Shown: piece by piece, positions 8,366 through 14,995 of the stretch
Layout: the number at the start of each line of letters is the position of its first letter
How positions within the stretch are numbered: the stretch's first letter is position 1
Assembly (NCBI GenBank): GCA_003282055.1
Contig: QCAD01000011.1
Location: forward strand, 1 to 18,598
Direction of reading: 5' to 3'
DNA length: 18,598 nucleotides
Source: Pelagibacteraceae bacterium AG-339-N18
GTDB lineage: Bacteria > Pseudomonadota > Alphaproteobacteria > Pelagibacterales > Pelagibacteraceae
Notes under the pieces: model-generated
The model's input: the letters and a program-made list of their open reading frames with translations, nothing else
Told to the model about the DNA's origin: nothing
Databases searched by the model: none
Position numbers and translations under genes: made by a program

Positions 8366-9211
8366 ATGATTTTAATAGATGGAAAAAAAGCAGCAGCTGA
8401 ATTAAGGGAAGAGCTTAGAAAAGAAGTAATTGAATTAAAAAATAAATATAACAAAGTTCCAGGATTAACAGTTATATTGATTGGAGATCTTACGCCAAGT
8501 CAAATATATGTAAGAAATAAAGAGAAATCAGCAAAAGAAGTAGGATTAAAGTCAGAGGTAGTTAAATATCCTGACACTGTTGAGGAAAAAGTTATCTTAG
8601 ATAAAATTGATGATTTAAACAAAGAAGATAGCGTCTCAGGTATTTTGGTTCAGTTACCTTTGCCAAAACATATAGACAAACAAAAGATTATAGAGGCAAT
8701 TGACCCAGCTAAAGATGTTGACGGGTTTCATCCAATGAATGTAGGAAATCTTTCATCAGGTTATGAAAGTTCTGTTCCGTGTACTCCGTTAGGATGTTAT
8801 TTGTTAATTAAAAAAATTGATCCAAAATTAAGTGGAAAAAAAGCTGTGATAGTAGGCAGATCAAATTTGAATGGAAAACCAATGACACAATTACTTTTGA
8901 AAGAAAACTGTACAGTGACAATCACTCACTCAAAAACAAAAGATCTCAAAGCTGAATGTTTGGAAGCGGATATCCTTGTTGCGGCCGTTGGTATACCAGA
9001 GCTTGTTAGAGGAGACTGGATAAAAAAAAATGCAATAGTAATTGATGTTGGAATCAACAAAACAGACAAGGGTATTGTTGGTGATGTTGCCTTTGATGAA
9101 GTTTCAAAAAGTGCTAGAGCTTTAACACCAGTTCCAGGTGGTGTAGGCCCAATGACAATTGCATGTTTATTAAAAAATACCGTAGAGTGTTTCAAAAGAT
9201 CGCAACTTTAA
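8366..9211 (+). CDS. folD: Bifunctional methylenetetrahydrofolate dehydrogenase/cyclohydrolase
   Basis: This 281-residue cytoplasmic enzyme interconverts 5,10-methylene-, 5,10-methenyl- and 10-formyl-tetrahydrofolate using NADP(H). The active-site segment contains Y48 and K52 in IYVRNKEKSAKEVG. VQLPLPKHI is at 95-103, DPAKDVDGFHPMNVG at 113-127, the nucleotide-binding GRSNLNGKPM at 164-173, and PVPGGVGPMT at 255-264. Length is typical of FolD. It sits in the hemC operon four bases after the YggT gene, linking one-carbon metabolism with the preceding genes by transcription only. The C-terminal ~49 bases are overlapped by the longest possible version of the next frame, but that gene probably starts later. 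Confidence 0.97.
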   Translation: MILIDGKKAAAELREELRKEVIELKNKYNKVPGLTVILIGDLTPSQIYVRNKEKSAKEVGLKSEVVKYPDTVEEKVILDKIDDLNKEDSVSGILVQLPLPKHIDKQKIIEAIDPAKDVDGFHPMNVGNLSSGYESSVPCTPLGCYLLIKKIDPKLSGKKAVIVGRSNLNGKPMTQLLLKENCTVTITHSKTKDLKAECLEADILVAAVGIPELVRGDWIKKNAIVIDVGINKTDKGIVGDVAFDEVSKSARALTPVPGGVGPMTIACLLKNTVECFKRSQL

Positions 9212-9246
9212 AGTTACAACTTATTAATTTTTTGATACTTTATGGT

Positions 9247-9456
9247 GTGAAGAAACCTAAATATCCCTATAGAATTGCAATAGTATTCTTAATTTTAACA
9301 GTTCCAACTATTGGAGCAACCCAATTGGGGTGGTACTTATATGACCAACAAACGGGTTTTGATTATGGTATGATTGTTGGAACATTTTCAGTTATATATG
9401 CTGCTTGGTTAATGTATGAAAAAAATTGGCGAGAAGAGGAAGAGGATGATGATTAG
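9247..9456 (+). CDS. Small two-helix membrane protein with acidic tail
   Basis: I do not recognise a named family. From a GTG at 9247 the product is 69 residues beginning MKKPKYPYRIAIVFLILTVP. The frame also contains an ATG at 9163, but that would overlap folD by 49 bases and add an amphipathic stretch. A TTG at 9232 is another option. No clear ribosome binding site settles it. Two hydrophobic stretches (IAIVFLILTVPTIGATQLGW and MIVGTFSVIYAAWLMY) suggest an inner-membrane hairpin, and the C-terminus EEEEDDD is strongly acidic. It lies between folD and the SHOCT gene, with three bases to the latter, so the two small membrane proteins may act together. Confidence 0.75.
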   Translation: MKKPKYPYRIAIVFLILTVPTIGATQLGWYLYDQQTGFDYGMIVGTFSVIYAAWLMYEKNWREEEEDDD

Positions 9457-9459
9457 ATT

Positions 9460-9726
9460 ATGGAAAAATTAATTTTTTTTGGATTAGTAATTCCAATTTT
9501 CCTTTTTGTTTTATATTTGGGTGGCACAGCAATTATGAGCGGTTTTAGCGCTAAAGAAGCTAATCGAAAAGTAAAGGACGATAATGAAGACAACATCTCC
9601 TATGATCAACCTAGTGATGAGCAGTCTTTAAGTGATGAGCTAGAAAAACTTAACAAACTAAAAGATTCTGGAGTTTTGACTCAAGAAGAATTTGAAAAGG
9701 CTAAAAATAAATTACTAAATAATTAA
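9460..9726 (+). CDS. Small membrane protein with C-terminal SHOCT domain
   Basis: This is an 88-residue protein. Residues 4-27 form one membrane helix, 30-57 are a polar, acidic linker, and 58-87 match the SHOCT (short C-terminal) domain pattern: LEKLNKLKDSGVLTQEEFEK followed by AKNKLL. SHOCT is a small helical module found at the ends of many membrane proteins. It is thought to mediate oligomerisation or protein contacts, and its function here is unknown. The gene follows the acidic-tailed small membrane gene by three bases and is the last gene of the hemC operon. Its stop lies one base from the stop of the convergent EamA transporter, leaving no room for a separate terminator. Confidence 0.88.
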   Translation: MEKLIFFGLVIPIFLFVLYLGGTAIMSGFSAKEANRKVKDDNEDNISYDQPSDEQSLSDELEKLNKLKDSGVLTQEEFEKAKNKLLNN

Positions 9727-9727
9727 A

Positions 9728-10624
9728 TTACTTTGTTAGTAGTAATAAAGTTGCTCCAGAAATAAATATTATAATACCCATAATTTCGATAAAAGTTATT
9801 TTTTCTTTAAAAAGATATTTTGACGACACGTAGCTAAAAAGTATTTCGATTTGACCAACTGCTCTTACAAAAGAAGCTTGAATTAAAGTAAAAGCAAAAA
9901 ACCATGATAATGTTGCTAAAAAACCAGCTAATCCTGTGAAACAAATTTCAACTTTATTATGATAAAATTTTTTAAATTCTGATTTTTCAAAAATCAAAAG
10001 ATAAGTCGTTACTACTGCAGTTTGGATGAACAAACCAAAAAATAAAGTTGTAATTGCCTTATCAAAATTTGAGGAAAGGTTTTCAAGTGATAATGCTGCA
10101 GCTCGGAAATAAACAACACTTAAACCTAAAATCAAACCTGTTGTTAATCCAATAAGAGTAACTTTTGAAAAAAAATTTCTGAAAAATAATTTTACATCTT
10201 TAATTGTTATAACGATTACTCCTATAGTTGCGACAACTATTCCAATAATTCCAAATAAATTTAATTTATCTTTAAGTATAATATATTCGAATATAGCTAT
10301 TTGTATTACCTCTGTTTTACTTAAGGACGTTCCCACAACAAAATTTGAAAATTTGAAGAGATACAACAAAAGTAATGTGAATATGACCTGAAAAATTGCT
10401 CCTAGGAAAGTGTAGTAAATAAAATTATTTTGATCTAAAATTATTGGAACAATATCTAAACTACGAAAATTGAGTAAAAATACTATTAATGCAAATGGCA
10501 AAGCAAAAGCAAACCTTACATATGCTGAGGCAACTAATGATAGACTCTTGTTTAATCTTTTCTGTAACGACGTTCTTAAATTTTGAAAAAAAGCTGCTAA
10601 AACTGTAAAGATAACCCAATTCAT
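9728..10624 (-). CDS. EamA/DMT-superfamily transporter
   Basis: This 298-residue integral membrane protein has about ten hydrophobic helices arranged as two similar five-helix halves, the pattern of EamA drug/metabolite transporters. The N-terminus MNWVIFTVLAAFFQNLRTSL begins directly in a helix. The segments LSKTEVIQIAIFEYIILKDK and GQIEILFSYVSSKYLFKEKI are the corresponding ends of the two repeats. Such proteins export or import amino acids, nucleobases or other small molecules, and the substrate cannot be read from sequence. It is transcribed leftward. The 57 bases upstream to the sugar dehydrogenase stop may carry its own promoter. Confidence 0.9.
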   Translation of the reverse strand: MNWVIFTVLAAFFQNLRTSLQKRLNKSLSLVASAYVRFAFALPFALIVFLLNFRSLDIVPIILDQNNFIYYTFLGAIFQVIFTLLLLYLFKFSNFVVGTSLSKTEVIQIAIFEYIILKDKLNLFGIIGIVVATIGVIVITIKDVKLFFRNFFSKVTLIGLTTGLILGLSVVYFRAAALSLENLSSNFDKAITTLFFGLFIQTAVVTTYLLIFEKSEFKKFYHNKVEICFTGLAGFLATLSWFFAFTLIQASFVRAVGQIEILFSYVSSKYLFKEKITFIEIMGIIIFISGATLLLLTK

Positions 10625-10681
10625 AAATTTATTTAGACCAAAGTTTTAATAGAATTAATTACTTAGTTGTATCTAAAAAAA

Positions 10682-11746
10682 CTACTTTTTCTCCATTAAC
10701 CAAAGAGCATCTGCACCTAAAAAGTAAATTTTCCCATTACTTGGATGTACTTGAATATCTCTTATTCTTCCAATTTTATCCTTAAAAATTATATCTTCCT
10801 TCACGTTTGAAGCGTCATCAAATATTAATTTTCTCAAAGACTTATCTTTTAGTGAAGTGATCAAAGCATGTCCATTCCACTCATTAAATTCTTTACCTTT
10901 GTAAATTGTTATCGCACTTGTTGCGATAGATGGTACCCAATAATGTATTGCTTTTGTAAATCCCGGTTTCCATTTAGGCCCGATTGGAATGCCTGAATAG
11001 TTTGTCCCACCCCATCCTAAAATCTTCCATCCGTAATTTTCACCTTTTTTGGCTTCACCAAACCAATCACCCCCTCGTGCTCCATGATTACTCATATAAA
11101 TTTTTCCATCAAACGGAGATAAGGTTAAACCTTGAGGATTTCTAATTCCGATTTGATAAATTTCTGGTAGCCAATCTGATTTACCTTGAAATTTTGGATT
11201 ATCTTTTGGAATACTACCATCAACATTAATTTTAATAATACTGCCAGGATGTTTAGTAGGATCTTGCGCAATCATTCCCTGACCTCTCTCTCCAGCAGAT
11301 ATAAATAGAAAATTATCTTTTATCGCAAGTCGGGATCCAAAGTGATATCCAGAGTCGATCGGTGGATTTGCTTGAAAAATATTTTTAAATAAAAGATTTT
11401 GTCTATTAAACTTAGCTTTTGCTACCGAAGTACTGGTTTTTCCATTACCTCTATTCTCTGTGTAAGAAATATATATAAAATTATCCTTAAAGAGGATGTC
11501 TAACAAACCTCCTTGACCATGTTGTAAGTAATTGAGATTATGTTTAATTTCATAAATTTTCTTTTTATTGAGATCAACAAATTTAATCTTTCCACCCTTT
11601 TCTGAAATAATTAATTTATTATTGTCAATAAAAGATGATCCCCAAGGGCCATTTAAATCGATTAATTTTTGAAATTTTAAGTTTTCAGATTGTGAAGCCG
11701 AAATATTGATAATAAAAAAAAAAATTATTTTAATTACAGTTTTCAG
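10682..11746 (-). CDS. Exported PQQ-dependent aldose sugar dehydrogenase (YliI/GSDH type), non-ATG start
   Basis: The beta-propeller signatures of the soluble PQQ sugar dehydrogenase family are clear: HGQGGLLDILF, GYHFGSRLAI (with the catalytic-type histidine), AGERGQG, QIGIRNPQGLTLSP, NHGARGGDWFGE, ENYGW and GRIRDIQVHPSNGKIYF. A start at the TTG at 11506 would cut into HGQGGLLD, so the gene must extend upstream. The frame stays open to a TGA about 30 codons beyond this and encodes a normal N-terminus (LIDLNGPWGSSFIDNNKLI). The most signal-peptide-like start is a CTG at 11746, giving MKTVIKIIFFFIINISAS and a total of 354 residues, normal for the family. No ATG, GTG or TTG lies in the available upstream window. 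It follows the mini-adenylase gene by two bases. It would oxidise an aldose in the periplasm, substrate unknown. Confidence 0.87.
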   Translation of the reverse strand: MKTVIKIIFFFIINISASQSENLKFQKLIDLNGPWGSSFIDNNKLIISEKGGKIKFVDLNKKKIYEIKHNLNYLQHGQGGLLDILFKDNFIYISYTENRGNGKTSTSVAKAKFNRQNLLFKNIFQANPPIDSGYHFGSRLAIKDNFLFISAGERGQGMIAQDPTKHPGSIIKINVDGSIPKDNPKFQGKSDWLPEIYQIGIRNPQGLTLSPFDGKIYMSNHGARGGDWFGEAKKGENYGWKILGWGGTNYSGIPIGPKWKPGFTKAIHYWVPSIATSAITIYKGKEFNEWNGHALITSLKDKSLRKLIFDDASNVKEDIIFKDKIGRIRDIQVHPSNGKIYFLGADALWLMEKK

Positions 11747-11748
11747 TT

Positions 11749-12459
11749 TTACTCCACTCTTCCTTGAATATAATATTCATTGTTATTATTTTTTTTTACT
11801 TTATCTTTGGTATTAAACCAACTATTTCCGAACACACTTATATCTCCTTTTACATGGAGTGTGTCATCTTCAAGTTTTGTATCACAATATACATTGTCTC
11901 CCATTAGAGTTCCTTCAATTGATCTTTTTTTATATTCTAAAACTTTTTCTGTATTTTTAAATGTTGTATTAATCGCACATGGACCAATTTCTGTCATACC
12001 CCAATTTACCATGAAGTTACAACCTCTTTCGACAAAATTAATTATTAAATCCCATTCCACAGGCTCACTACCACATGTCACCCAAATACCATTTAGATCT
12101 AAACTTTTGAACGCTTTAGTAAGAGATATGGCTTTGCCATGATCAGGAGTAATGTGTGTATGTGTAAAGTTTCCTATTCTTTTACAAAAATTAAAAGCAT
12201 TAAACTTTTCAATTTTTATCTTTGCTCCAACCTCAAAAGCAGGAAGTGTTTGTGCTAGTAGGCCACCCGCATGTTCCATCTTACAAATAGTATAAATTTT
12301 ACTTTTGGAAGAAATTTCTTGGCATTCTCGTGCAATTTTATTTGCACTTTTTAATTTTTCTGGTGACTGATAAATCTTTTTTTGTGGTCCAGTTGTTCCA
12401 CTAGATTTTAATTCAATTCCGTTTCTTATTATCTGAGCCAAACTGTTTTTCTGTTCCAT
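11749..12459 (-). CDS. Minimal ANL-superfamily adenylate-forming protein lacking C-terminal domain
   Basis: This is a 236-residue protein with several ANL (acyl-CoA synthetase/NRPS adenylation) core motifs. They are the phosphate-binding loop SSGTTGPQKK at 19-28, a WVTCGSEPVEW segment at 126-136, the A5 motif NWGMTEIGP at 152-160, and a WFNTKDKV segment at 214-221 corresponding to the A7 aspartate region. It ends at GRVE, where the hinge and C-terminal domain (A8-A10, including the catalytic lysine) should follow. The N-terminal third of a standard ANL enzyme is also absent. It may be a stand-alone adenylation fragment that uses a partner, a non-catalytic binding protein, or a decayed gene. 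The absence of internal stops argues for function. The 5' end overlaps the DUF6356 gene by about 47 bases. A TTG one codon upstream is an alternative start. Confidence 0.83.
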   Translation of the reverse strand: MEQKNSLAQIIRNGIELKSSGTTGPQKKIYQSPEKLKSANKIARECQEISSKSKIYTICKMEHAGGLLAQTLPAFEVGAKIKIEKFNAFNFCKRIGNFTHTHITPDHGKAISLTKAFKSLDLNGIWVTCGSEPVEWDLIINFVERGCNFMVNWGMTEIGPCAINTTFKNTEKVLEYKKRSIEGTLMGDNVYCDTKLEDDTLHVKGDISVFGNSWFNTKDKVKKNNNNEYYIQGRVE

Positions 12460-12634
12460 CAACTATTTTTTTTGCAAGTTTGTAAGGTGTGAAAACAAAG
12501 ATCCACGGAAAAATACTGTGTATTACACCAGTAATAAAAATTAAAAGAGCTAAAAAATTAAAATAGCTCGCATATAAAAAATGTTTTAACCATGAAGAAT
12601 TAATTTTCTTAAGATGTTTAAAATCTAAATCCAT
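12413..12634 (-). CDS. DUF6356-type small membrane protein
   Basis: This 73-residue protein starts at the ATG at 12634. An ATG 12 codons further upstream is possible but would overlap the SDR gene by 35 bases. The sequence MDLDFKHLKKINSSWLKHFL, then a hydrophobic helix and GVIHSIFPWIFVFTPYKLAK, resembles DUF6356, whose members have an HL...H(F) N-terminal motif and an IHxxxPxLF motif. One or two membrane segments are predicted (about 20-48). The function is unknown. It lies between the SDR gene (one base from its stop) and the mini-adenylase (overlapping its start), and so is part of a translationally coupled leftward set. Confidence 0.75.
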   Translation of the reverse strand: MDLDFKHLKKINSSWLKHFLYASYFNFLALLIFITGVIHSIFPWIFVFTPYKLAKKIVDGTEKQFGSDNKKRN

Positions 12635-12635
12635 T

Positions 12636-13346
12636 CTAAGAAAGTTTGGATCTACCACCATCGACAGCAATTATTTGACCGGTAACCCATGAGCTATCAT
12701 CGGTAATTAGAAATTTTGCAAGAGCAGCTGAGTCTTTTCCTTCACCTAATCTTTTTAAAGGATGAGCTTTCGCTATACCATCTGCCAAAGCTTTATTTTT
12801 TAACATTGGTTCTGCAATTTTTGAATTTGTTAAGCTTGGAGCAATACAGTTTACTCTTATATTTGGTGCAAACTCTGCAGCTAATGAAACTGTCAATCCC
12901 TCAACAGCCGCTTTAGTAGAAGCTATTATTGCGTGATTAGTAAATCCTCTTTGAGCAGCTACAGTTGAAAATAGAACTACTGATCCTTTATTTTTTTTTA
13001 AACTTTCTTGATAACCTTTAATGACCTCAACTGCTGAATAGAGATTTAATTTCATACATTTATCAAAATCTTCTTCTGTTACCATTCTTAAAGGTTTTAG
13101 GTCTATAGAACCTACACAGTAAGCAACACCTTTAACTTCTGTAATGTGATTTTTAACTCTTTCAATAAACCCGTTTTCTAAAACATTGGCTATTGTAAAA
13201 GTACAACCTAATTTCTCAGAAATATCCTTTGTTTCAGTTTCGCTTCTTCCGACCAAATGAATATTAAATCCCGAATTTACCATTTGTTCGGCCAAGCTAG
13301 ATCCGATTGAACCTGTCGCACCAAAAATTAGATATTTTTCTGACAT
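12636..13346 (-). CDS. SDR-family oxidoreductase lacking the catalytic tyrosine
   Basis: This 236-residue Rossmann-fold protein has a nucleotide-binding loop FGATGSIGSSLA at 8-19, NLYSA near 101-105, the serine of VVLFSTVAAQRG (S127), and the C-terminal VTGQIIAVDGGRS typical of short-chain dehydrogenases. The YxxxK active-site pattern is altered: in NHAIIASTKAAVEG the lysine is K145, but position 141 is isoleucine rather than tyrosine. A subfamily of SDR proteins with NHxxIAxxK at this point exists, so this is a family trait rather than local decay. Chemistry may be altered or absent. It diverges from the photolyase gene across only 27 bases, which suggests shared control. Confidence 0.9.
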   Translation of the reverse strand: MSEKYLIFGATGSIGSSLAEQMVNSGFNIHLVGRSETETKDISEKLGCTFTIANVLENGFIERVKNHITEVKGVAYCVGSIDLKPLRMVTEEDFDKCMKLNLYSAVEVIKGYQESLKKNKGSVVLFSTVAAQRGFTNHAIIASTKAAVEGLTVSLAAEFAPNIRVNCIAPSLTNSKIAEPMLKNKALADGIAKAHPLKRLGEGKDSAALAKFLITDDSSWVTGQIIAVDGGRSKLS

Positions 13347-13373
13347 AAAAAATTTTATTAGTTATATTTAGCT
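13347..13373. promoter_or_regulatory. Very short divergent region between SDR and photolyase genes
   Basis: Only 27 bases separate the two divergent start codons. They are almost pure A/T and include TTAGTTATA (13358-13366), a 9-base match to the core of the repeated motif at 1017 and 1095. At least one promoter must extend into coding sequence or a transcript must be almost leaderless. The call rests on geometry only. Confidence 0.35.
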
Positions 13374-14864
13374 ATGAATTTATTCTTTATACTGGGAAAC
13401 CAATTATTTCCATCAAAATACTTAGATCGCTTCAAAAAAGACCATCTATTTTTCATGGCTGAAGACTACGGATTGTGTACTTATGAAAAACATCATAAAC
13501 AAAAGATACTTCTTTTCTTATCTTCTATGCGATCACATGCAGAAAGTCTCAAAAAAGATAAATTTAAATTAGAATATATTAAAATCGAAGATAAAGAATT
13601 TAAAGATGATTATTTAAAGAAATTAAAGAGTGTTATAATTTCAAAAAAAATAAAAGAAATTTCAAGTTTTGAAGTTGAAGATAAATTTTTTGAAAAAAAA
13701 GTAAATCAATTTATTAAAAAAGAAAAACTAAAGTGGAATGTTATACAAACTCCAATGTTTTTAAATTCGAGAGAAGAATTTAAACAATATTTATCTAAAT
13801 CAAAAAAACCTTTTATGGCAACTTTTTATAAGGATGTCAGAAAAAAATCAGGAATATTAATGGGCTCAGATGGAAACCCAATAGGAGGCAAATGGAGCTT
13901 TGATGAGGAAAATAGAAATAAATTACCCAAAAATATTTCTATTCCAAGATTTCCAAAAATTAACGAAACAAACCACACAAAAAAATTAAAACCAATTATT
14001 GAAAAATTATTCAATGATCATCCTGGCACAACAGATAATTTTTGGCATGCAACAGAATATAATGATGTCATTAAGCTTTTAAATTTTTTTATTAAGGAAA
14101 AATCAAATTTATTCGGCGATTATGAGGATTCAGTTGATCAAAAGGATAATATCTTATTTCATAGTGCTTTAAGTCCTTATATAAATTTAGGCCTGATCAC
14201 GCCTGAGTTGATTATCAAAAAAGTACTCGATTTTCATAAAAGTAAAAAAATTAAATTAAATTCTTTAGAGGGTTACATACGTCAAGTAATCGGTTGGAGA
14301 GAATTTATGAGAGGAATTTACCAGAGTTACTCTAATGAAATGGAAACTGGAAATTTTTTTAAACAAAATAGAAAAATGAAAAAATCTTGGTATGATGGAA
14401 CAACTGGTTTACCACCACTAGATTATGCAATTAAAAATGCTATTGATCATGGCTGGTCTCATCACATTGAAAGGTTAATGATCTTATCCAACATCATGAA
14501 TCTATGTGAGATAAAACCAACTGTTGTTTATAAGTGGTTTATGGAGATGTTTGTAGATTCCTCTGATTGGGTAATGGTGCCAAATGTTTACGGAATGGGG
14601 CTGTTTAGTGATGGAGGAATATTTGCAACCAAACCTTATATCTGTGGATCTGCTTATTTTATGAAAATGATGGATTTTAAAAAAGGAGAGTGGTGCAACA
14701 TAATGGATGGGTTGTATTGGAGATTTATTGATCGAAATAGAAAATTTTTTTTGAAAAATCCTAGACTATCGATGATGGTTAGAATTTTTGATAAAATGAA
14801 AACTGATAGAAAAAAACTAATTCTTCCAGCTGCAGAAAAATTTATTAAACAAAATACAATTTAG
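13374..14864 (+). CDS. FeS-BCP-type photolyase/cryptochrome (PhrB/CryB class) with altered cluster site
   Basis: This 496-residue protein starts MNLFFILGNQLF, as do members of the bacterial FeS-BCP photolyase/cryptochrome clade. The clade includes Agrobacterium PhrB, which repairs 6-4 photoproducts with light and FAD. Conserved points are SYxNLGL-like SPYINLGLITPEL at 267-279, GYIRQVIGWREFMRG at 300-314, WSHHIERLMILSN at 361-373 (two adjacent histidines, expected at the repair site), VPNVYGMGLFSDGG at 402-415, KPYICGSAY at 420-428 and LYWRFIDRN at 447-455. Relatives bind a 4Fe-4S cluster with four cysteines. Here C378 and C441 match plausible ligands, C424 is shifted, and the expected YCxxC pair and following loop are missing. 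It leads the rightward cluster, and the next gene begins on the last base of its stop codon. Confidence 0.93.
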   Translation: MNLFFILGNQLFPSKYLDRFKKDHLFFMAEDYGLCTYEKHHKQKILLFLSSMRSHAESLKKDKFKLEYIKIEDKEFKDDYLKKLKSVIISKKIKEISSFEVEDKFFEKKVNQFIKKEKLKWNVIQTPMFLNSREEFKQYLSKSKKPFMATFYKDVRKKSGILMGSDGNPIGGKWSFDEENRNKLPKNISIPRFPKINETNHTKKLKPIIEKLFNDHPGTTDNFWHATEYNDVIKLLNFFIKEKSNLFGDYEDSVDQKDNILFHSALSPYINLGLITPELIIKKVLDFHKSKKIKLNSLEGYIRQVIGWREFMRGIYQSYSNEMETGNFFKQNRKMKKSWYDGTTGLPPLDYAIKNAIDHGWSHHIERLMILSNIMNLCEIKPTVVYKWFMEMFVDSSDWVMVPNVYGMGLFSDGGIFATKPYICGSAYFMKMMDFKKGEWCNIMDGLYWRFIDRNRKFFLKNPRLSMMVRIFDKMKTDRKKLILPAAEKFIKQNTI

Positions 14865-14995
14865 TGAGAAAAGCAAATCTTCCTTTTAAAATCTGTACTA
14901 TTTGTAAAAAACCTTTTACATGGAGAAAAAAATGGAAGTTAAATTGGGAAAGAGTTAAGTATTGCTCAAAGAGATGTTCTAGCAAAAAAATATGA
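14864..14995 (+). CDS. DUF2256 zinc-ribbon small protein
   Basis: This 43-residue gene starts at a GTG (14864) that shares one base with the photolyase stop (TAGTG). Its own stop overlaps the next gene as ATGA. The product reads MRKANLPFKICTICKKPFTW followed by RKKWKLNWERVKYCSKRC. It has C11xxC14 and C34xxxC38 pairs, matching DUF2256 almost end to end. It is probably a small zinc-binding protein in the cytoplasm with unknown role. DUF2256 genes are often found beside photolyases (recalled context), and the coupling here agrees. Confidence 0.92.
   Translation: MRKANLPFKICTICKKPFTWRKKWKLNWERVKYCSKRCSSKKI

Noticed and set aside
9727..9746. Inverted repeat ATTACT/AGTAAT as a terminator after the SHOCT gene
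   Set aside because: The stem is only six mostly A/T pairs with an 8-base loop, lies inside the EamA coding end, and has no T-run following it.
11714..11724. Run of 11 A as evidence of a frameshifted sugar dehydrogenase pseudogene
   Set aside because: The frame is intact on both sides and gives a normal signal peptide. The other frames close quickly, so a frameshift would not restore a standard start. Kept only as a caveat on the start codon.
11780..12142. Rightward open frame of 120 codons across the mini-adenylase gene
   Set aside because: It is antisense to a frame with clear ANL motifs. Its Phe/Leu/Ser-rich product is typical of antisense reading of AT-rich DNA.
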